Assembly: GCA_018221165.1 (NCBI GenBank)
Contig: JAAOYD010000035.1
Location: 1-11,470 of the forward strand
Direction: 5' to 3'
From: Candidatus Woesearchaeota archaeon
Lineage (GTDB): Archaea; Nanobdellota; Nanobdellia; Woesearchaeales; UBA525
DNA: 11,470 nt
Part shown: positions 7,813 to 11,470 of the stretch, piece after piece
How the letters are laid out: every line of letters begins with the position of its first letter
How positions within the stretch are numbered: the first letter of the stretch is position 1
The notes under the pieces: generated by a model
Seen by the model: only the letters and a program-made list of their open reading frames with translations
Databases searched by the model: none
Told to the model about the DNA's origin: nothing
Position numbers and translations under genes: made by a program

Positions 7813-7836
7813 CCCCCCTCTCTGCCTTGTGGGGGG
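7813..7836 (-). promoter_or_regulatory. C6/G6 hairpin in the RNR2 leader
   Basis: Six C (7813-7818) face six G (7831-7836) across a 12-base loop, directly upstream of the RNR2 ribosome-binding site and inside the predicted leader. In the minus-strand RNA it would be a strong GC stem. It could shelter or present the ribosome-binding site, or act as a pause site. Function is inferred from position only. Confidence 0.45.
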
Positions 7837-7842
7837 TATGAA

Positions 7843-7858
7843 GCACAATATGTTGTGG
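7843..7858. promoter_or_regulatory. NrdR-box-like palindrome upstream of RNR2
   Basis: GCACAATATGTTGTGG contains the inverted repeat CACAA-TATG-TTGTG. Against the published bacterial NrdR-box consensus acaCwAtATaTwGtgt it matches 13 of 16 positions by eye. NrdR boxes control ribonucleotide reductase genes and usually occur in pairs; a clear second copy was not found here. It lies in the predicted leader, 30-45 bases after the expected transcript start, where a bound protein could block transcription. Confidence 0.4.
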
Positions 7859-7893
7859 TTTTTCGCAAAACAAACCACGAGATGTGCGGTTTG
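7855..7893. repeat. Nested inverted repeats GTGGTTT / AAACCAC / GGTTTG
   Basis: GTGGTTT (7855-7861) pairs with AAACCAC (7872-7878). Inside it GTTTT (7858-7862) pairs with AAAAC (7867-7871) around TCGC. CAAACC (7871-7876) also pairs with GGTTTG (7888-7893). The alternatives share arms and are mutually exclusive, as in an RNA that can switch fold or a set of operator half-sites. They cover the predicted RNR2 transcript start and early leader. Confidence 0.4.
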
Positions 7894-7909
7894 ATGGCGA
7901 CTAGCACCG

Positions 7910-7917
7910 TATATAAA
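7910..7917 (-). promoter_or_regulatory. TATA box for RNR2
   Basis: TTTATATA on the minus strand matches the archaeal TATA consensus. A start about 25 bases on falls near 7888, giving a leader of about 90 bases, long compared with the other genes in this window and holding the inverted repeats described here. The box could in principle also be read on the plus strand, but the plus-strand gene has a better-placed one. Confidence 0.6.
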
Positions 7918-7960
7918 TATTGTTGTCAGCAAACGTATAGGTTCATAGAATGAGAAAGGA

Positions 7961-7968
7961 AATATATC
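7961..7968 (+). promoter_or_regulatory. TATA box for the zinc-ribbon gene
   Basis: AATATATC preceded by the purine-rich GAAAGGA (a plausible TFB-recognition element). Its centre is about 27 bases before ATG 7992, so the transcript probably begins at or next to the start codon and may be leaderless. Confidence 0.5.
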
Positions 7969-7991
7969 AATGAACTGAAAAATCGCGATGA

Positions 7992-8237
7992 ATGGGTGAC
8001 AAAAAATTGATAAAGTATGTATTCTACAGAGCTTTCATGAAAGATGTTTCAATCTGTCCAAAATGTGGTTCGACGAACTTAAAACCTGCTACTTTAGCCG
8101 GTACATCTGATGCTTTGCCCTTAGGGAGAGGTGTTGATTTCAATAAGAGTATCTGTGAAGATTGCGAATATGTAGGTATTTGTCCAATACTCCCAGAAAA
8201 TGAGATTGACAACTTCAGAAAAGAATTGAAAAAATAA
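7992..8237 (+). CDS. Small zinc-ribbon protein of unknown function
   Basis: The 81-residue product has a CPKCG knuckle (C22, C25) and a second CEDC knuckle (C55, C58), with C64 close by, and a charged C-terminus (ENEIDNFRKELKK). This is the zinc-ribbon layout of many small archaeal proteins, used for nucleic-acid or protein binding; no specific role can be given. It is not NrdR, because the ATP-cone is missing. Three starts are possible: ATG 7992 (fits a leaderless transcript from the TATA box at 7961), TTG 8007 with GGTGA at 7995-7999 seven bases before it, and ATG 8037, just ahead of the first knuckle. GC content is about 35% by my count against 57-58% in sampled lines of the neighbouring permease gene, hinting at a different origin. 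Its stop codon abuts the stop of the convergent permease gene. Confidence 0.72.
   Translation: MGDKKLIKYVFYRAFMKDVSICPKCGSTNLKPATLAGTSDALPLGRGVDFNKSICEDCEYVGICPILPENEIDNFRKELKK
8229..8237 (-). terminator. T-run terminating the ABC operon
   Basis: Directly after the permease stop codon the minus strand reads TTATTTTTT followed by further T-rich sequence, inside the 3' end of the convergent zinc-ribbon gene. No hairpin precedes it; archaeal termination at T-runs does not need one. Confidence 0.4.
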
Positions 8238-10241
8238 CTACTGCTCCTTTTGGAGCTTCTTCGTTAACTTCTTCAGATATTTATCAAGGGTGAGGATCAT
8301 GCGCTCCTTGCTCGGCGTCTTCAGCTTGCGGGACAGGCTCTTATCACCAATCTCGATGCGAACCCATGCACTAATAGGATTCTTCCCTCCCTTTCGAATC
8401 TCCTCGAACTCCGAACGGGTCATGGAGTCGAGCGCCTCTAGGAGGTCAAAGAGGTCCTGTACCTCCCTGTCGCCGATGACTAAGGGCTTTACTGGTTTCA
8501 TGCGGGGTGTGAACGCAGTCTTTTTCAAGTCCTTTGAACGGCGTTTGAAGAACTTTGCCTTTACGCTGCGTTGAATCGCGATGACGAACATGAAGAGGAT
8601 GACGATGGCAACCAGGAGCAAGCTCATCTTCCCCGGGATGTCTATGAGCTTGAGGTCGAACAGCATACTCTGTTTCAAGAGCTCAGAGAGCACGACGTAA
8701 GGATTGTAGCTACTCAACACCTTTACGACGGCATTCATGGCCTCGAGGGGCAACACCAGATTGCTCACGAACAGCAATACTGAGCCGATGCTCAAAGATG
8801 CAATCATCGCTGCTTCCTGGGTCCCGGTCAGGTAACCGACGAGCATGCCAAGGAAGCTGAATAAGGTGATGGCAATAATGATGATGACCAGACTGACCGC
8901 GAAATTGCTGAACAGCGGCACTGTGACGAACAAGAAACTGACAAGTAGGATTACTAAAATCTGCGCGAGTAGGATGAGGAAGGTCGTGAAGAAACTATAG
9001 AGGATGTGGTACTCGTCACGCGTCGCGGTGGTGAAGTTTCTGAAAGCCGCGGTAGAGATTTTATCCATGACGATGAGCGAACTGTTCAGCATAAAGCCGA
9101 GAAACATGATGACGAGCATGAGTACATAGGGGTAGGTGAAGGCGAGATTGTCCTCTTCTGTATTCACCGCTTCTATCTTGGTTGTGATGGGAGAGGCGAC
9201 GCTGCTCGCTTCAAGCCCGAGCACGTTTCGCAATGATGAATCGATATGTCCGAGCTTGCCTCGGAGTGTTGTCAGCGCTTTCAGTGACTCGCCGAGTTCC
9301 TTGTCAGCGTCAGTAAGTCGTTTCTCTACATCGGCAGACGCATTCACCAGTTTGATGTGGCTTTCCTTCGCTTTTGAGATGGCCAAAGCAGCCTCATCGA
9401 TGAGTCGGCTCACTTCTTCGACGGCACGCGGTGCGTCATCAGAGACTTGTCTGATAGTATCTGACTTGTTGAGCAAGTCATCCAATACCTCATCAATGAG
9501 CTCGCGAGTCTCGTTCTCCGTTTCACCCTTGACCTCTCGCAGAGTCTCCTCCGCTTTATCGATTGCATCAATCCCTATAGTCTTCACTTCGGTGATGATG
9601 CCTGACAAGCCAGTAACGCGACCGCGAATCTCTTTGAGGTCAGTAAACGAAACATTCACATTGACACTGCCCAAACGCTTCCTACCTTCCATAGCGTTTT
9701 CTTGAACATCACTCATGCGTTGCTCGATTTCAGCCCCTGCCTGAAGCTGCGTACTAATCTCCTTCTGGGCAAGAGCGACGCGCTGCAAGACATCACTGGC
9801 CAGGTCTTCACTGAGCTCAGTGCTCTGCACGGCGAACTCGGCGCTGAGGCCCTCAATGATTTCATAGACAAGATTGATACGGCTGTAGTCCACCGCGAAC
9901 GTGACTTCCTTCGTCTCGTTGTCTTTCAACTCAAAATCTTCTGGGAAGATAACACAAGTGTGAATCTCACTCGTCTTAATCAGTTCAGTACAATCCTCCT
10001 TGGAGCCATAGTTGCTCACAAGATACCCTTTATCCTGCAAGGCTGTGAACATCTCGTCAACGAGCGGTGTGTAATCAGGAGCGTAGACGCCCACCAAGAG
10101 CGCCTTGTCTTCTGAACCACCAGTGTAGGCCGCACTCACCAAGAGAATGATGAGTAAGGGACCGAAGATAATAGTGAACGCGGTCTCTCTCGAACGGAAA
10201 AGGAGCTTGAGGTTCTTGGCAATGACGGCGGGGCCTTTCAT
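8238..10241 (-). CDS. ABC-2 type exporter permease with large extracytoplasmic coiled-coil domain
   Basis: This 667-residue membrane subunit would work with the ATPase encoded upstream, to which it is joined by an ATGA overlap with GGGTGA just before the start. One N-terminal helix (about 19-39) is followed by some 330 residues outside the membrane: a compact alpha/beta part to about 125, then a long heptad-rich alpha-helical region from about 135 to 345. Five helices follow at about 370-390, 411-440, 445-470, 475-500 and 540-558, the ABC-2 core. A charged cytoplasmic tail of about 108 residues ends the protein. The layout, one helix, big outer coiled coil, then a helix bundle, resembles YhgE/Pip and other ABC-2 family exporters. 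Substrate is unknown; a lipid, peptide or surface polymer is possible. The long Lys-rich tail is unusual for the family. Confidence 0.85.
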   Translation of the reverse strand: MKGPAVIAKNLKLLFRSRETAFTIIFGPLLIILLVSAAYTGGSEDKALLVGVYAPDYTPLVDEMFTALQDKGYLVSNYGSKEDCTELIKTSEIHTCVIFPEDFELKDNETKEVTFAVDYSRINLVYEIIEGLSAEFAVQSTELSEDLASDVLQRVALAQKEISTQLQAGAEIEQRMSDVQENAMEGRKRLGSVNVNVSFTDLKEIRGRVTGLSGIITEVKTIGIDAIDKAEETLREVKGETENETRELIDEVLDDLLNKSDTIRQVSDDAPRAVEEVSRLIDEAALAISKAKESHIKLVNASADVEKRLTDADKELGESLKALTTLRGKLGHIDSSLRNVLGLEASSVASPITTKIEAVNTEEDNLAFTYPYVLMLVIMFLGFMLNSSLIVMDKISTAAFRNFTTATRDEYHILYSFFTTFLILLAQILVILLVSFLFVTVPLFSNFAVSLVIIIIAITLFSFLGMLVGYLTGTQEAAMIASLSIGSVLLFVSNLVLPLEAMNAVVKVLSSYNPYVVLSELLKQSMLFDLKLIDIPGKMSLLLVAIVILFMFVIAIQRSVKAKFFKRRSKDLKKTAFTPRMKPVKPLVIGDREVQDLFDLLEALDSMTRSEFEEIRKGGKNPISAWVRIEIGDKSLSRKLKTPSKERMILTLDKYLKKLTKKLQKEQ
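8243..8256 (+). terminator. Small hairpin after the zinc-ribbon gene
   Basis: GCTCC-TTTT-GGAGC, five perfect pairs, begins five bases after the stop codon of the plus-strand gene and is followed by TTCTT. It may help end that transcript, but it also encodes the permease C-terminus and could be chance. Confidence 0.3.
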
Positions 10242-11254
10242 AGGTCACCCTCTTTTTTCGGTTCTGCAGGAGTTGCCTTCTGCTTCTTTTTCGTCTTCTT
10301 GCCGTAAATCGTGACGAACACATCATCCAGGTTCGGCTTGTTCAGCTTGATGTCCAAGAGCTGCTCGCCTGAGCGCTCCAGCAGCGTCAGCACTTTCCTG
10401 ATAATCTTCTCTGGCTGCTCTGTGCGGATGGTGAGATAGGTGCCTTCCTGGCTGATGCCTGTGATGTCCTGCCCCTTCATCTGGGGGATGATCTTCTCGT
10501 AGCTGCCAGGATAGCTCTCAATGAGAATCTCCTGCATCCTCGTGTATTTGAGCTTGAGCTTGTCAGGCGTGTCGATGTCAACGAGATGGCCGTCCTTCAA
10601 GATAGCGATGCGGTTGCATAGGCTGTCAAGTTCGTTCAAGTGGTGACTGCTGAGAATGACTGTTGTGCCACGCATGTTGATGCGCTTGACAATTTCCCAA
10701 ATCTGGTTCCTGAGGACTGGGTCCAGGTCTGCGGTTGGTTCGTCCAGGATGAGCACTGCGGGATTGTGCACCATGGCGCAGGCCATGTCCAAGCGTCGCT
10801 TCATACCGCCGCTGAGGTCCCGGGCAGTGACATATTGGCTGGCTTTGAGACCCATGAGCTTGAGCAGGATGTCCACATTCGCGCGGATGGATTTGGAGCC
10901 CAAGTTGTACATCTTTCCAAAGTATTCGAGATTCTCACGCACCGTGAGCTTCTCGTAGAAACTCGGCGTCTGGGCAGCGAAGCCATAATTCTTGTTCACA
11001 ATCATCGGCTTTTTCAGCACGTTGAAGATGCGCGGGTGGCCATTGGCGTCCCACTCAGTGAAATGCACGACGCCCTTTTCAGGAGCGAGGAAACCGACGA
11101 GAAGATTGAGCAAGGTGGTCTTGCCAGCGCCAGAGGAGCCAATCATGCCGATGACTTCTCCCTTTTCAATACCTAAAGAGATGCCTTTCAGGACGTGATT
11201 ATTACCGAAGCTTTTCGAGATGTTCTTGATGTCAAAAACCAGATGTTGTCCCAT
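10238..11254 (-). CDS. ABC-2 exporter ATP-binding protein
   Basis: The 338-residue cytoplasmic ATPase powers the permease encoded next. Motifs in order: Walker A GSSGAGKT (39-46), Q-loop Q95 (AAQTPSFY), signature LSGGMKRR (147-154), Walker B VLILDEPT with D171 and E172, D-loop near 175-178, and H-loop SSHH with H204 or H205. After the nucleotide-binding domain, a regulatory-type C-terminal part of about 110 residues includes TIRTEQPEKIIRKVL and LNKPNLDDVFVTIYG, typical of CcmA/DrrA-like exporter ATPases, and ends in a Lys-rich tail. The ATG follows GGTGA (11261-11265) by six bases. All catalytic residues are in place, so the pair should be active. The substrate is unknown. Confidence 0.93.
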   Translation of the reverse strand: MGQHLVFDIKNISKSFGNNHVLKGISLGIEKGEVIGMIGSSGAGKTTLLNLLVGFLAPEKGVVHFTEWDANGHPRIFNVLKKPMIVNKNYGFAAQTPSFYEKLTVRENLEYFGKMYNLGSKSIRANVDILLKLMGLKASQYVTARDLSGGMKRRLDMACAMVHNPAVLILDEPTADLDPVLRNQIWEIVKRINMRGTTVILSSHHLNELDSLCNRIAILKDGHLVDIDTPDKLKLKYTRMQEILIESYPGSYEKIIPQMKGQDITGISQEGTYLTIRTEQPEKIIRKVLTLLERSGEQLLDIKLNKPNLDDVFVTIYGKKTKKKQKATPAEPKKEGDL

Positions 11255-11260
11255 GTATAC

Positions 11261-11265
11261 TCACC
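11261..11265 (-). promoter_or_regulatory. Shine-Dalgarno of the ABC ATPase gene
   Basis: GGTGA on the minus strand, six bases before ATG 11254, is the canonical archaeal ribosome-binding motif at ideal spacing and fixes the start. Confidence 0.7.
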
Positions 11266-11282
11266 AGGCGCCTATGCCTTTC

Positions 11283-11296
11283 CCCATAAATATGGG
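11283..11296. promoter_or_regulatory. 14-base palindrome at the ABC operon transcript start
   Basis: CCCATA-AA-TATGGG has perfect six-base arms and covers the transcript start expected from the TATA box at 11308. It is a candidate operator. Its AT core (ATATTTAT on the minus strand) could instead serve as a second TATA box, with a start near 11265. Confidence 0.4.
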
Positions 11297-11307
11297 CCTC
11301 GATATGC

Positions 11308-11315
11308 TTTATAAA
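11308..11315 (-). promoter_or_regulatory. TATA box of the ABC operon
   Basis: TTTATAAA, inside the ten-base palindrome CTTTATAAAG, would start transcription near 11286, giving a leader of about 30 bases with GGTGA before the ATPase ATG. Confidence 0.55.
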
Positions 11316-11340
11316 GGTTGCTCTTCAAGGAAGAGCAACC
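11316..11340. repeat. Perfect 11-bp hairpin (terminator or operator)
   Basis: GGTTGCTCTTC (11316-11326) pairs perfectly with GAAGAGCAACC (11330-11340) around AAG. On the minus strand it lies 35 bases past the stop of the membrane-protein gene and is followed by TTTATAAA, so it may be that gene's terminator. It also directly abuts the ABC operon TATA box on its upstream side, where a regulator could bind. Confidence 0.6.
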
Positions 11341-11374
11341 CCCGAACGACAGTAAGGATGATTTAGTTCAGCAT

Positions 11375-11470
11375 TCAGTCCCGCACACTCTCGTAGATAT
11401 AGCTGAGGAAGCCGACTGTGTAGAAGAGGAGGTTGATGATGAGCATGAGGAAGAAGAGCACGCCAAGCGT
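11375..11470 (-). CDS. Membrane protein, C-terminal fragment cut by window edge
   Basis: The last 31 residues of an open frame enter from the right edge and end at a TGA at 11375-11377. The fragment starts TLGVLFFLMLIINLLFYTVG and ends FLSYIYESVRD: one strongly hydrophobic helix followed by a short polar end, so an integral membrane protein with its last helix near the C-terminus. Codon choice and base composition match the neighbouring operon. The family cannot be told from this piece. It lies on the same strand as the ABC genes but is separated from them by 120 bases holding a hairpin and a promoter, so it is probably a separate unit. Confidence 0.6.
   Translation of the reverse strand, partial: TLGVLFFLMLIINLLFYTVGFLSYIYESVRD

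Noticed and set aside
7796..7991. Cobalamin riboswitch before the B12-dependent reductase
   Set aside because: No B12-box-like conserved core was seen and the predicted leader of about 90 bases is too short for the usual cobalamin riboswitch; also largely a bacterial element.
7992..8237. Zinc-ribbon gene as the NrdR regulator of the adjacent reductase
   Set aside because: It has two cysteine knuckles but lacks the ATP-cone that defines NrdR, and the knuckle spacing differs.

Overview
The window looks archaeal. Most start codons on the minus strand have an archaeal-type TATA box (TTTATATA-like) about 25-30 bases before the expected transcript start, and GGTGA or G-rich Shine-Dalgarno motifs precede several of them. 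Genes are tightly packed, with short gaps, a 17-base overlap, an ATGA overlap and abutting stop codons. Lineage cannot be fixed from this sequence. The gene style (ABC-2 permease with a huge extracytoplasmic coiled coil, small zinc-ribbon proteins) would fit a DPANN-type or other uncultured archaeon, but that is a guess. No rRNA, tRNA or CRISPR array was seen.

Region 1 (1-93) holds a two-tier perfect stem-loop that may be the end of a mobile element or a terminator. Region 2 (94-7795) is all on the minus strand and centres on adenosylcobalamin-dependent deoxynucleotide synthesis. Transcription runs from right to left: a canonical long class II ribonucleotide reductase (RNR2, 1104 aa), a sodium-coupled neurotransmitter-family amino-acid transporter, a second shorter class II reductase with an ATP-cone (RNR1, 717 aa), and an overlapping cob(I)alamin adenosyltransferase that would make the cofactor both reductases need. 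Each of the first three genes appears to have its own TATA box. RNR1 is the oddity: it keeps the thiyl-radical cysteine and the catalytic glutamate but has lost both cysteines of the active-site redox pair, the C-terminal cysteine tail and the active-site asparagine. RNR2 has all of them.

Region 3 (7796-7991) is a divergent intergenic region rich in inverted repeats. It includes a 16-base palindrome close to the bacterial NrdR-box consensus, and a C6/G6 hairpin just before the RNR2 Shine-Dalgarno. Region 4 (7992-8237) is one small AT-rich zinc-ribbon gene on the plus strand.

Region 5 (8238-11254, minus strand) is a two-gene ABC-2 exporter operon: ATPase then permease, joined by an ATGA overlap. 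Its promoter region carries a perfect 25-base hairpin and two further palindromes. Region 6 (11375-11470) is the C-terminal tail of an unidentified membrane protein cut by the window edge.
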